A DNA stretch of 64,000 nucleotides from G963678095 sp963678095. Its GTDB lineage: Bacteria > Bacillota > Negativicutes > Selenomonadales > Selenomonadaceae. The position numbers and the translations under genes were made by a program. The notes under the pieces were generated by a model. That model made no database searches, had not been told where the DNA came from, and was given only the letters and a program-made list of their open reading frames with translations. This document shows positions 16,077-24,814 of this stretch, one piece after another. Each line of letters opens with the position of its first letter. Position 1 is the first letter of the stretch. Location: contig OY782746.1 in NCBI GenBank assembly GCA_963678095.2, forward strand, positions 1,426,001 through 1,490,000, written 5' to 3'.

Positions 16077-16523
16077 ATGAAAATCTCTGCTAAAGGGCGC
16101 TATGGACTTGCGGCCATGTCTTACATTGCCCAAAACTATCGGACTGGCAGCCCAATCACCATCATCAGCATCGCTGAAAAACTAGGGATTTCTAAAATTT
16201 ACCTCGAACAGGTTTTTTCTTTGTTAAAGCGTGCCGGACTGGTCACTTCAATCAAGGGAGCACAGGGTGGCTATCAGCTTGTTCAGGCTCCAGCAGCAAT
16301 TACCGTCTACGATATTCTCGGGGCCATTGAACTCGCCTTAGTCGAAAAAGCCGAGGATACTGTTAAGGAACAGGCTCCCGCCCTTGATAAAGCCCTGCAA
16401 CAGGCTGTATTCGAAGTCATCGACAGCACGCTGCAGGAAAAGCTACAGGCCATTTCGCTGCAGGATATTCTCAACGAAGCAGAAAAGCAAAAATCCGCCG
16501 GCGATTTTATGTATTTTATTTAA
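16077..16523 (+). CDS. Rrf2-family transcriptional regulator (CymR-like)
   Basis: A 148-residue winged-helix regulator. It starts MKISAKGRYGLAAMSYIAQN, with a recognition region ISIAEKLGISKIYLEQVFSL and wing VTSIKGAQGGYQLVQAP. It contains no cysteine at all, so it cannot hold the Fe-S cluster of IscR/NsrR; this fits the CymR branch, which in Bacillus senses cysteine status through CysK. It heads an operon with two C-S lyase type genes and faces cysK. The shared dyad at its own, the cysK and the transporter promoters points to a cysteine repressor. The complex with CysK is known for CymR and only inferred here. Confidence 0.88.
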   Translation: MKISAKGRYGLAAMSYIAQNYRTGSPITIISIAEKLGISKIYLEQVFSLLKRAGLVTSIKGAQGGYQLVQAPAAITVYDILGAIELALVEKAEDTVKEQAPALDKALQQAVFEVIDSTLQEKLQAISLQDILNEAEKQKSAGDFMYFI

Positions 16524-16568
16524 GCACCGGCACAAAAACTATGTTGTTTAATCAGGAGGCATTTGATT

Positions 16569-17702
16569 ATGGAAAAAGATACCCTATGCGTTCACGCCGT
16601 TCCCATTCCTCATAATACAACCGGGGCTGTCAGCATGCCGATTTATCAATCGGCAACCTTTGCCCATCCGGATATCGGTGAAACCTCGGGCTATGATTAT
16701 ACCCGCCTGCAAAACCCGACCCGGGAACATCTAGAACAAACCGTTGCCGCACTTGAACACGGACTGGACGCAATGGCTTTTTCCTCCGGCATGGCAGCCA
16801 TCTCCCTGTTGCTCGAAAGCTTCCAGCCTGGGGATCACATCATCACTTCAAATGATCTCTACGGCGGCTCTCACCGCCTGTTTGATCACATCGGACAAAA
16901 AAACGGGCTATCGTTCACGGCTGTCGACACCAGCGATCTTGCGGCAATCACCGCGGCCCTGCAGGAAAATACGCGAGCCCTTTATATTGAGACCCCGACA
17001 AACCCTATGATGCAGGTCACCGATATCAAAGCCGCCGCCGAAATTGCCCACCGTCACGATCTGCTCGTCATTGTCGACAACACGTTTTTGACTCCGCATT
17101 TCCAGCAACCCCTGGATCTCGGCGCCGATGTGGTCATTCACAGCGGGACAAAGTATCTCGGCGGACACAATGATACCCTGGCCGGCTTTCTCATCGTCAA
17201 CGATCCGGCGCTTTCAAATCAGCTGCGCTTTCTTTATAAGACCGTCGGCTCCTGTCTGGCACCCTTTGACAGCTGGCTTCTCTTGCGCGGTATAAAGACC
17301 CTGGCGCTGCGCGTCGAAAAGCAGCAGGCAAACGCACGGTCCATTGCCCAGTGGTTGAAAACGCAGCCACATGTTAAAGCCGTATTTTATGTCGGTCTGC
17401 CTGAGCATCCCGGATATGCCATTTCCTGTCAACAAGCCTCAGGTTTTGGCTCGATGATTTCCCTGCGCGTCGACACCAAAGCCATCGCCGAGCAGGTACT
17501 GCGCCGTATTTCCCTGATCCAGTTCGCCGAGAGCCTCGGCGGAACCGAAAGCCTGCTCACATATCCTATGATGCAGACACATGCCGATTTGCCGGCAGCC
17601 GAACGCGAGGCCAAGGGCATCGACGACTGTCTGCTGCGACTGTCCGTGGGCATCGAAAATGTGAACGACCTCATAGCAGATCTGGCCCAGGCACTGGGCT
17701 GA
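16569..17702 (+). CDS. Trans-sulfuration PLP enzyme (cystathionine gamma-lyase/beta-lyase or gamma-synthase family)
   Basis: A 377-residue Cys/Met-metabolism PLP enzyme. N-terminal NTTGAVSMPIYQSATFAHPD and YDYTRLQNPTREHLE; cofactor loop FSSGMAAISLLLE; PLP lysine in VVIHSGTKYLGGHNDTLAGF; C-terminal SLGGTESLLTYP. These motifs are shared by cystathionine gamma-synthase, gamma-lyase and MetC, so the exact reaction is open. Placement in a cysteine-controlled operon favours cysteine/cystathionine turnover. CAGGAGG precedes the ATG at 16569, 45 nt after the regulator gene. Confidence 0.85.
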   Translation: MEKDTLCVHAVPIPHNTTGAVSMPIYQSATFAHPDIGETSGYDYTRLQNPTREHLEQTVAALEHGLDAMAFSSGMAAISLLLESFQPGDHIITSNDLYGGSHRLFDHIGQKNGLSFTAVDTSDLAAITAALQENTRALYIETPTNPMMQVTDIKAAAEIAHRHDLLVIVDNTFLTPHFQQPLDLGADVVIHSGTKYLGGHNDTLAGFLIVNDPALSNQLRFLYKTVGSCLAPFDSWLLLRGIKTLALRVEKQQANARSIAQWLKTQPHVKAVFYVGLPEHPGYAISCQQASGFGSMISLRVDTKAIAEQVLRRISLIQFAESLGGTESLLTYPMMQTHADLPAAEREAKGIDDCLLRLSVGIENVNDLIADLAQALG

Positions 17703-17732
17703 TAGCTCCCCGCGACTGAAAGGAGAATTTTT

Positions 17733-18911
17733 ATGGCTTACAATTTTGATGAAATTATTGACCGCAAAAACACCAATTCTCTAAAATACGATTTTGCCGT
17801 TGAGCGTGGCAAACCCGCTGGCGTGCAGCCATTATGGGTTGCCGACATGGATCTACGGGTCCCGCCGCAGGTCAGTGACGCCCTGGTGCGTGCCAGCCAG
17901 CATGGAATCTTTGGCTATTCCGATGTCAAAGCGGATTATTTTGCCCCGCTTTCCCGTTGGTTGGAGGAATCCTTCCACTGGAAAGTAAAAAACGAATGGC
18001 TCGTCCGTACCCCAGGGGTAGTCTTTGCCATTGCAACCGCAATCCGCAGCTTCACCACCAAAGGCGACAGTGTCTTGATTCAAAGGCCGGTATATTATCC
18101 ATTTTCCCTGACCATTGAAAGCAATGGTCGCCAACTCGTAAATTCGCCGCTGGTCTATAAAAATGGCCACTATGAAATTGATTTTGTTGATTTCGAGCAA
18201 AAAATCATCGACAACAACGTAAAGCTTTTCCTGCTTTGCAGCCCGCATAATCCGGTGGGCCGCGTCTGGACAAAAGACGAATTATTGCGCCTTGGCGACA
18301 TCTGCCTTAAACATAAGGTGATTGTCGTTGCCGATGAAATTCATCAGGACTTTACCTATCCCGGACACACACATTATGTTTTTGCCAGCCTCAAGGAACA
18401 ATATAAGGATATCACTATAACCTGTACGGCCCCGAGCAAGACTTTTAATCTCGCCGGGCTGCAGATTTCCCATATTTTTATTGCCAATGAAGATCTGCGC
18501 CGCCGGTTCAAAAAAGAATTGTGGCGGACCGGCTACAGTGAAAGCAATACCCTGGGGCTGGTCGCCAGTCAAGCTGCCTACACCTATGGTCGCCCCTGGC
18601 TGACCGAGCTAAAAGCCTATCTGACCGGCAACCTTGAACTCGCTCGCCATTACCTAAGCGAAATGCCCGAAGCGACCTTGATTGAACCAGAAGGAACCTA
18701 CTTACTCTGGATCGACTTTACAAAAACACAGCTGAATCCGGTCGAGCTTGATCGGAGAATTCTCGAAGATGCCGGACTTTGGCTCGACAACGGCTCGATG
18801 TTCGGTCCTGAAGGGGACGGTTTCCAGCGCATCAACATAGCCTGCCCGCGCTCCCGTCTGCAGGAGGCACTGCAGAAACTCAACGCAGCTTTTCCCCGTA
18901 GAAAAATCTGA
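17733..18911 (+). CDS. MalY/PatB-type PLP-dependent cystathionine beta-lyase/aminotransferase
   Basis: A 392-residue fold-type I enzyme. Early motif EIIDRKNTNSLKYDF, then QPLWVADMDLRVPPQVSDAL, LLCSPHNPVGRVW, DEIHQDFTYPGH and the PLP lysine in TAPSKTFNLAGLQISH. This set is typical of the MalY/PatB C-S lyases, which cleave cystathionine or cysteine to pyruvate, ammonia and a thiol. Third gene of the rrf2 operon, 30 nt after the previous PLP enzyme, so the organism has two different C-S lyase types under one regulator. Confidence 0.9.
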   Translation: MAYNFDEIIDRKNTNSLKYDFAVERGKPAGVQPLWVADMDLRVPPQVSDALVRASQHGIFGYSDVKADYFAPLSRWLEESFHWKVKNEWLVRTPGVVFAIATAIRSFTTKGDSVLIQRPVYYPFSLTIESNGRQLVNSPLVYKNGHYEIDFVDFEQKIIDNNVKLFLLCSPHNPVGRVWTKDELLRLGDICLKHKVIVVADEIHQDFTYPGHTHYVFASLKEQYKDITITCTAPSKTFNLAGLQISHIFIANEDLRRRFKKELWRTGYSESNTLGLVASQAAYTYGRPWLTELKAYLTGNLELARHYLSEMPEATLIEPEGTYLLWIDFTKTQLNPVELDRRILEDAGLWLDNGSMFGPEGDGFQRINIACPRSRLQEALQKLNAAFPRRKI

Positions 18912-18919
18912 AAATTATC

Positions 18920-18948
18920 TTAACAAATGCCGATTAATATTGTATAAT
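18920..18948 (+). promoter_or_regulatory. Promoter of the small RIRR-motif gene
   Basis: TTAACA (18920-18925), 17-nt spacer, TATAAT (18943-18948), starting eight bases past the malY-type stop. It allows separate expression of the small downstream gene. Confidence 0.7.
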
Positions 18949-19010
18949 GATCCCGGAATGTTTTTCCGCCATTTAACGGCATGCTCTCAGAAGTTTTGGA
19001 GGTATCAACC

Positions 19011-19247
19011 ATGTTAATCGGCCAGATTCGGGTGACCGTGGAAAACGGTCAGCTTGATGAACGGGACATCCAGTATTACATACGCGAAATTGAATCACGC
19101 GCCAGGGGAAAAGAATTAAAAAGCATCACTTTTCGCCTGGCCGACGGCTATATGGACTTGCGTTACGCCTTTAAGTCCCTGCCGTTTGAACGCATCCGCC
19201 GCGTATCGGCTCAAACTACATATCATCCGGCACGATGCATCGGATGA
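19011..19247 (+). CDS. Small protein related to the N-terminal module of the NrdD glycyl-radical subunit
   Basis: A 78-residue protein with GGAGG eight bases before the ATG, its own promoter and its own terminator. The sequence runs MLIGQIRVTVENGQLDERDI, a YYIREIESRAR helix, then LPFERIRRVSAQTTY. It aligns over its length with the first 66 residues of the 94-residue protein encoded at 53704 (VTxNG, EExxxYIxxIE, a beta strand ending LxY, then FxRIRR), but diverges exactly where that protein has the glycyl-radical loop TGYLVG. It therefore looks like the same binding module without the radical site. No function is known to me. Confidence 0.75.
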   Translation: MLIGQIRVTVENGQLDERDIQYYIREIESRARGKELKSITFRLADGYMDLRYAFKSLPFERIRRVSAQTTYHPARCIG

Positions 19248-19256
19248 ACGCGCCCT

Positions 19257-19300
19257 GAAAAGTGCTCCCGCCTGCCGGCGCGGAGTGCTTTTCTTTTTTT
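19257..19300 (+). terminator. Terminator of the small RIRR-motif gene
   Basis: 12-bp stem (GAAAAGTGCTCC at 19257-19268 with GGAGTGCTTTTC at 19282-19293, two G-U pairs) followed by TTTTTTT. The bases from here to 19422 contain no gene that I can see. Confidence 0.8.
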
Positions 19301-19422
19301 GCCCATCGATGCTGGTAAACCAGTAAAAAACCCTTGCTATCTGATGTGACCCCCATACGGTAGACCTTAAGAATTTAATTTTCAGGAGGACCGCTCAAGC
19401 GCAGCGTTTTTGCTATAAAGAC

Positions 19423-21114
19423 TTACAGCTGATCCCGCTCCGGCGCCAGCGGCGGTTCATGAACCGTAAGCCTCCGGGTACAGTTACCCGCTACCGACAG
19501 GGCTAAAAATAGCAGAGCCAGCGCCAGCAGCAATTGCAGCCCATCCATCATGAAGACAAAGCCGCCATTTACGAGTTTATTTATACTGCCAAGCAGCGAC
19601 TGCAATAAGGCGGTAAGCGTAACGGCAAACATCCCCAGCATGGGCACATAGAGCATCCAGCCCTTACGCCCGGTTACTTTGAGGAACACCGTCATAGCAA
19701 TTAAAACAAGCGCACAGAGCAACTGATTTGCCGCCCCAAATAATGGCCAGACATTCATATATCCACCAAGACAAAGAACATAGCCTAGTCCGAGCGTAAG
19801 GAGGGTCGCAAAATACTTATTCGTGCAAAGACGCTGCCACGCCTTCATCTGCTCGGCTGCTGTTCCTTCCGCCGCAAACAATTCCTGAAAAGACATCCGG
19901 CCGATTCGCGCTACCGAATCAAGCGTTGTCAGAGCCAATGCCGATACGCACATCGTCATGATACAAGCGGCAATGTCGCGCGGCAAGCCAAACATGGCTA
20001 GAAAGCCGCCAACAGCACCGGAAAAAATCTGAAATGGTGTTCCCGCCGGCAGAGCCCCATCCTGGGCCGCCGAGCACACAATCACCAGGGCTACCACGCC
20101 AAGAACTGATTCAATGAGCATAGAGCCATAACCGACAAAAAGCATATCCTGCTCCCTTTTTATCGTTTTGGAAGATGTCCCCGAGGATACCAGGCTGTGA
20201 AAGCCCGACACGGCTCCACAGGCAATGGTAATAAACAAGATGGGAAATAAGCCCTTCCCGTTGACCTCAAAACCGACAAAGGCAGGCATATTGATGGTCG
20301 GATTGGCGACGAGCACGCCGACCACCGCTCCGCCAATCATAAAGAGCAGCAAAAAAACACTCAGATAGTCCCGCGGCTGCATCAAAAGCCACATCGGCAT
20401 AACGGCTGCGGCAAAAATGTAAGCAAACACAAGATAAAGCCACATTGTCTTGTCGAGATAAAGCGGATAAGCAATCCCCAGCGCCAGCATAGCGGCAATT
20501 AGCAACAATGCGACGATCAGCTGGAGCAGCGCTCCGGGGTTACACTTTTTGATAAACAGGCCGAAGAGCATAGCCCCGCCAATATACAGCAGGGAGATCG
20601 AGGCTGCCGCCGCATTAGGTAGCAACAGCGATCCGTCCTTGCCAAAGCCGTGAAAGGTATTGGCGACAATATCACCAAAGGCCGCCAAGATAAGCAGCGT
20701 AAACAGCCAGCAAAACAGCAGGAACATCTTCCGACCCCAATGACCGACATATTTTTCAATCATGATCCCCATGGATTTTCCTTCGTTTTTCACTGAGGCA
20801 TAGAGCGATAAAAAGTCCTGGACCGCCCCAAAGAAAATACTGCCAAACAAAAGCCATAGGAGCGCTGGCAGCCAGCCAAACATCGCCGCAATAATCGGGC
20901 CAGTCACCGGTCCGGCTCCGGTAATCGAAGAAAACTGATGCGCAAAGACCGTGAGTCTGGATGCCGGCGCATAATCCTGCCCATCCTCATATCTGCGCGC
21001 CGGAGTAACTGCCGCTTTATCGATTCCCCATGTTTTTTCAAGCCAGCGCCCATACGTAAAATAGGCAACAACATAAATCAAAATTGCTGCACCGACAATT
21101 GTTAAACCATTCAT
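19423..21114 (-). CDS. cstA: CstA-family carbon starvation carrier
   Basis: A 563-residue membrane protein with about 16 hydrophobic spans. The family motif is FAHQFSSITGAGPVTGPIIA, then FLSLYASVKNEGKSMG, SGFHSLVSSGTSSKTIKREQ and CMTMCVSALALTTLDSVARI. CstA proteins import pyruvate or peptides; substrate cannot be told from sequence here. It is preceded by a T-box leader, so expression answers to charging of one tRNA, which fits import of a peptide or of a precursor for that amino acid. Confidence 0.92.
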   Translation of the reverse strand: MNGLTIVGAAILIYVVAYFTYGRWLEKTWGIDKAAVTPARRYEDGQDYAPASRLTVFAHQFSSITGAGPVTGPIIAAMFGWLPALLWLLFGSIFFGAVQDFLSLYASVKNEGKSMGIMIEKYVGHWGRKMFLLFCWLFTLLILAAFGDIVANTFHGFGKDGSLLLPNAAAASISLLYIGGAMLFGLFIKKCNPGALLQLIVALLLIAAMLALGIAYPLYLDKTMWLYLVFAYIFAAAVMPMWLLMQPRDYLSVFLLLFMIGGAVVGVLVANPTINMPAFVGFEVNGKGLFPILFITIACGAVSGFHSLVSSGTSSKTIKREQDMLFVGYGSMLIESVLGVVALVIVCSAAQDGALPAGTPFQIFSGAVGGFLAMFGLPRDIAACIMTMCVSALALTTLDSVARIGRMSFQELFAAEGTAAEQMKAWQRLCTNKYFATLLTLGLGYVLCLGGYMNVWPLFGAANQLLCALVLIAMTVFLKVTGRKGWMLYVPMLGMFAVTLTALLQSLLGSINKLVNGGFVFMMDGLQLLLALALLFLALSVAGNCTRRLTVHEPPLAPERDQL

Positions 21115-21153
21115 TCCAATTCCCCTCTTCCTTTGTCAAACGGGAGATAGATG

Positions 21154-21419
21154 AAAAAAAGATTCTTCGTCTTCTTGTTGAAGACGAAGAATCTCTCCGC
21201 GATACCACTTCATTTGCTGCCCTACAGCCATCTCAGCCCGGACTCTGCCCGGAATAATTTTAACGAGGCTGCCCCCGGTACGGCCTACTTATATTCAGCC
21301 GACTGCTCACAGGTGATGAGTTCAGCTTTGAATTATCGTCTTTCAGCCCCTGACGATTCTCTGTAAAATTCTGCTGCTGGCTTTTGTCCTGCTCTCTGCA
21401 TTTGACATGTTTTGTTGAT
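21154..21419 (-). promoter_or_regulatory. T-box riboswitch upstream of cstA (specifier probably CUC, Leu)
   Basis: On the minus strand the leader ends with the T-box core AAGTGGTATCGCGG (21197-21210), overlapping the antiterminator, and then a terminator GATTCTTCGTCTTC/GAAGACGAAGAATC (21161-21193) with seven Ts (21154-21160). Upstream is a Stem I with an apical GGGGCTGAAAG region and a specifier-loop strand GAACTCATCACCTG (within 21308-21324). Reading the triplet after GAA and before an A gives CUC (leucine); UCA (serine) is the alternative frame. The T-box identity is firm; the specifier is a hand assignment. Confidence 0.88.
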
Positions 21420-21423
21420 GGAT

Positions 21424-21452
21424 AATATACCACTTATACAGGACATTGTCAA
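21424..21452 (-). promoter_or_regulatory. Promoter of the T-box-cstA transcript
   Basis: On the minus strand: TTGACA (21447-21452), 17-nt spacer, TATATT (21424-21429), placing transcription start at the beginning of the T-box leader. Confidence 0.85.
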
Positions 21453-21490
21453 ATATTATATGTAACATTGTAAATATAGGGATAAAAATA

Positions 21491-21520
21491 CAGCGGAACG
21501 ATTTATCGATCGTTCCGCTG
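21491..21520 (-). terminator. Terminator of the flavin oxidoreductase gene
   Basis: Perfect 12-bp arms CAGCGGAACGAT (21491-21502) and ATCGTTCCGCTG (21509-21520); on the minus strand an ATTTTTA run follows. Confidence 0.8.
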
Positions 21521-21524
21521 TCGC

Positions 21525-22592
21525 TCAATCCTGCGCTTTTTTCAATTTTCGCTGTAACACACAGCGCAAGCCCGGTCTGATATGGGGTAAGGCAAAACAC
21601 TTATTGCAGGACAGACAGCGCGATTCCGGCTGCCCTCCCAAAAGTCTTGGCAAAAGATCCGGCTCACAGACCAGAGGACGCCCCAGCGATACCATGTCAA
21701 TTCCAGCTGCCAGCACCGCATCCATATCAGCCAAAGATCGTACGCCACCAACAAGGCTCAGCGGCAAGTCAACCTGCTGGCGCAAAGCAGCGATCCGCTC
21801 GAGGTAATAAAGCCGCTCCTCCCGTTTTTTTGCCAAAAAATCGACCCCGCTGCATTCAGCAAGCTCAACCCCCAGCTCCTTACAGCGTCTGAGCATATAG
21901 ACCATATCCGCCCCATAGGCCTCATCCTCCGTCTTACTGTCATTGTTGAGCTTTATGAGCACCGGAAAGTCATCGCCACAGGCGGCTTTGATGCCGGTAA
22001 TAATTTCGGCACAAATGCGAAAACGATTTTCTACACTGCCACCGTAGGCATCCTGGCGTTGATTGAACGTCTTGTCAAGAAAGCGTGACAGAAGATAGCT
22101 GTGCGCGGCGTGGAGCTGTACCCCATCCACCCCTGCCTGCTGCAGGCGTTTCGCCGCGGCGATGAAGTCCTGCTCAATTCCTAAAGTCTCGGCAAGTGTC
22201 AGTTCCCGTGCCTGCCGGTTTTTTTTCAGCTCACGATCGACAACATCAACCAGATTCTCCTGGCCAACAGCCCGCGGACCGGCATGGCTGATCTGCACGA
22301 TAAATTTAGCGCCATGCTGCTGTACAATTTTTGCCGCCCGTTCAAATTGCGGAATAAATCGGTCAGAAAAGATCCCGATCTGTTCCTCATTCGCCTTGCC
22401 CTCGGGAGAAACATTACAGTGCCCGGTGATAATCATGCCGATGCCATTCGCTGCCAATGTTTCATACATCGCAAATTCCGCTTCTGTCATCTGCCCTTGC
22501 GTATCCCCCAAAAAGCTGTGGACAGCCGAGCGGATCAAGCGGTTTTTACAAACCAGGCGGCTCAATTTAATTTCTTGTTCGACTCTATTCAT
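21525..22592 (-). CDS. NADH:flavin oxidoreductase / old yellow enzyme family
   Basis: A 355-residue TIM-barrel flavoprotein. N-terminal CKNRLIRSAVHSFLGD; FMN-site GMIITGHCNVSPEGKA; catalytic/substrate region VQISHAGPRAV; QQAGVDGVQLHAAHSYLLSR then FLDKTFNQRQDAYGGSVENR; and FMN phosphate loop SLVGGVRSLADMDAVL. The C-terminus ends shortly after LSCNKCFALPHIRPGLRCVL, a cysteine-rich segment like the Fe-S ligand region of 2,4-dienoyl-CoA reductases, but the second FAD/NADPH half is absent. Substrate unknown. Transcribed alone. Confidence 0.88.
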   Translation of the reverse strand: MNRVEQEIKLSRLVCKNRLIRSAVHSFLGDTQGQMTEAEFAMYETLAANGIGMIITGHCNVSPEGKANEEQIGIFSDRFIPQFERAAKIVQQHGAKFIVQISHAGPRAVGQENLVDVVDRELKKNRQARELTLAETLGIEQDFIAAAKRLQQAGVDGVQLHAAHSYLLSRFLDKTFNQRQDAYGGSVENRFRICAEIITGIKAACGDDFPVLIKLNNDSKTEDEAYGADMVYMLRRCKELGVELAECSGVDFLAKKREERLYYLERIAALRQQVDLPLSLVGGVRSLADMDAVLAAGIDMVSLGRPLVCEPDLLPRLLGGQPESRCLSCNKCFALPHIRPGLRCVLQRKLKKAQD

Positions 22593-22676
22593 CTAAAGCA
22601 CCATCCCTATCAGCATATATTTTTATTATACCATGATGATCTGTATTTTTTATGGAAAGATTTCCTGTCTCATAGC

Positions 22677-22716
22677 AAAAACAGGAGCGCTGCCCCAAGG
22701 GGCAGCGCTCCTGTTT
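22677..22716. terminator. Strong terminator between murA and the flavin oxidoreductase gene
   Basis: Arms 22677-22695 and 22698-22716 are fully complementary, built on GGAGCGCTGCCCC and its complement with a 2-nt loop and A/T runs on both sides. It ends the murA transcript on the minus strand. Confidence 0.85.
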
Positions 22717-22745
22717 TTTCATTGCCGCAACATGTATGGCTGCTG

Positions 22746-24011
22746 TCAGCTTTCCGTACGGCGTATATCAGCTCCAAGTGCACAGAGCTTTTTCACGAGA
22801 TTATCATAGCCACGATCTATATGATGAATATACCCTATCTGCGTTTCGCCCTCTGCTACCAGACCGGCCAAAACCATGGCCGCTCCAGCTCTGAGATCCG
22901 TCGCCTTCACCTGGCAGCCCGTCAGGGTATCTACCCCTTCCACAACGGAAGTACGTCCATCAATTTTTATATTTGCGCCCATGCGTTTTAGTTCATCCAC
23001 ATGCATAAAGCGGTTTTCAAAAACGGTTTCAGTCACAAGCCCGGTGCCCTCCGATATTGCGAGCATAGCCATAAACTGTGCCTGCATATCGGTTGGAAAG
23101 CCCGGATATGGCATCGTCTTCACATCAACGGCTTTGGTCTGCTTATCACAGCTGACACGAATTCCACTGACGTCCTCTTCAATTGTCACGCCAGCTTCTT
23201 TAAGCTTTGCTATTACCGGTTTTAAATGTTCACTGATGGCATTCTCTATGTAGACATCCCCACGAGTCATAGCTGCGGCCACCATATAGGTTCCAGCTTC
23301 AATGCGGTCAGGAATTATGGTATAGTTGCGGCCCGTCAGCTTTTTCACGCCTTCGATTTTAATCGCATTCGTCCCGGCACCGCGAATTTTAGCCCCCATT
23401 ACATTCAGGTAATTAGCCAAATCAACGATTTCCGGTTCCTGGGCCGGATTTTCAATCAGTGTCTGTCCCTCTGCCATGCAAGCAGCCATCATGATGTTTT
23501 CCGTAGCGCCTACACTTGGGAAATCCAGATATATACGAGCGCCCTTCAGGCCATTATCTGCTTTTGCCAGGATAAAGCCATGCCCAATTTCAATTTCAGC
23601 TCCGAGAGCTTCAAACCCTTTGAGGTGAAGATCAATGGGGCGCGTTCCGATCGCACAGCCACCCGGCAATGAAATCTTAGCCTGCCCACAGCGCGCCAAA
23701 AGCGGCCCCATAATCAGAAAAGACGCCCGCATCTTGCGCACGAGATCATACGGAGCTTCACAACAGGCAATCTTTGAACTGTCGACAAGCAGCGTATTTT
23801 TCTCCTCGTCAAACTGCGCCTTTACGCCCAGTTCCATTAAAACTTCCGAAATCGTATGTACATCTTCGAGTGCCGGAACTTCATCCAGCAAACTCGGCTG
23901 ATCCTGCCCTAAAAGTGTTGCCGCAATGATCGGCAACACCGCATTTTTGGCCCCACTGATTTTTACCCGGCCTTCTAACCGATTGCCGCCATTTATAATT
24001 AACTTTTCCAT
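22746..24011 (-). CDS. murA: UDP-N-acetylglucosamine 1-carboxyvinyltransferase MurA
   Basis: A 421-residue enolpyruvyl transferase for the first committed step of peptidoglycan synthesis. N-terminal INGGNRLEGRVKISGAKNAV; active-site loop LPGGCAIGTRPIDLHLKG with the catalytic cysteine C119 (fosfomycin-sensitive type); C-terminal DLRAGAAMVLAGLVAEGET and IDRGYDNLVKKLCALGAD. The ATG at 24011 has GGGAGG six bases upstream; an in-frame ATG at 24026 lacks a site. Monocistronic. Confidence 0.96.
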   Translation of the reverse strand: MEKLIINGGNRLEGRVKISGAKNAVLPIIAATLLGQDQPSLLDEVPALEDVHTISEVLMELGVKAQFDEEKNTLLVDSSKIACCEAPYDLVRKMRASFLIMGPLLARCGQAKISLPGGCAIGTRPIDLHLKGFEALGAEIEIGHGFILAKADNGLKGARIYLDFPSVGATENIMMAACMAEGQTLIENPAQEPEIVDLANYLNVMGAKIRGAGTNAIKIEGVKKLTGRNYTIIPDRIEAGTYMVAAAMTRGDVYIENAISEHLKPVIAKLKEAGVTIEEDVSGIRVSCDKQTKAVDVKTMPYPGFPTDMQAQFMAMLAISEGTGLVTETVFENRFMHVDELKRMGANIKIDGRTSVVEGVDTLTGCQVKATDLRAGAAMVLAGLVAEGETQIGYIHHIDRGYDNLVKKLCALGADIRRTES

Positions 24012-24201
24012 TATTTCCTCCCGCAATATACTGCTAAAGTATCACATCATAGTTTATCATTAACAGCCCATTCCCGCAAGGGGCAAAAGGCCTGCCCGGC
24101 TCTTGTCCGCAAAATTTATCCTCAAGCCGGGGCAGGATACAATCGCTGTTATGCCGAATAAAAAATATACTAGCTCATGTAGCAAAAAGCAGGTGATACT
24201 T

Positions 24202-24774
24202 TTGTACTTTATCGACGAAATCAAAGCTTATAAACCAACCGACGAGCAGGAAACAGCCGACAAGGCCTCTATACTCGCTATGATCCAGACCTTTCCAAAA
24301 AATATTTTGCTGCGAGAAAATACCATCGCTCATATGACAAGTTCCGGATTTGTTGTCAATAAAGCCATGGATAAGGTTTTATTTATTCATCATAATATTT
24401 ATAAATCCTGGGGCTGGACCGGCGGTCACGCTGACGGTGAAACCGACCTGGTCAAAACTGCCTGCCGCGAGGTCCGTGAAGAAACTGGGCTTAAGACACT
24501 TACCCCCTTACTCGACGGCATCGCTGCCCTTGATATTTTACCGGTGCTGCCACACAGAAAAAATGGGCACTACGTGGGCACTCACCTTCATTTTTCACCG
24601 GCATATTTGCTGCAAGGAGACGACCAGGAGCCACTGCACAGCAAACCGGATGAGAACAGCGGCGTCCGCTGGTTTTCCCTGGCAGAAATCCCTGCTGTCT
24701 GTACCGAAACTCATATGCTGCCTGTCTATAAAAAACTTGTCAGACGCTTGCAGACATTACAGCCGCCCGGCTGA
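24202..24774 (+). CDS. NUDIX hydrolase
   Basis: A hydrolase with a full Nudix box: GGHADGETDLVKTACREVRE followed by ETGL, fitting GX5EX7REUXEEXGU. I placed the start at TTG 24202 because CAGGTGAT precedes it and the protein then opens LYFIDEIKAYKPTDEQE, a common N-terminus for this subgroup (190 residues). The frame is open further up, with candidate starts at 24103 and 24151. Substrate cannot be told; this long form often acts on nucleoside diphosphate derivatives or serves as housekeeping. Confidence 0.85.
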   Translation: MYFIDEIKAYKPTDEQETADKASILAMIQTFPKNILLRENTIAHMTSSGFVVNKAMDKVLFIHHNIYKSWGWTGGHADGETDLVKTACREVREETGLKTLTPLLDGIAALDILPVLPHRKNGHYVGTHLHFSPAYLLQGDDQEPLHSKPDENSGVRWFSLAEIPAVCTETHMLPVYKKLVRRLQTLQPPG

Positions 24775-24814
24775 TAAAACCAGCGGCATCAAAATTTTCA
24801 AGGATGTGATCGCC

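Noticed and set aside
22746..24026. Plus-strand frames of 125-148 codons across murA
   Set aside because: Antisense to a clear MurA; no independent support.
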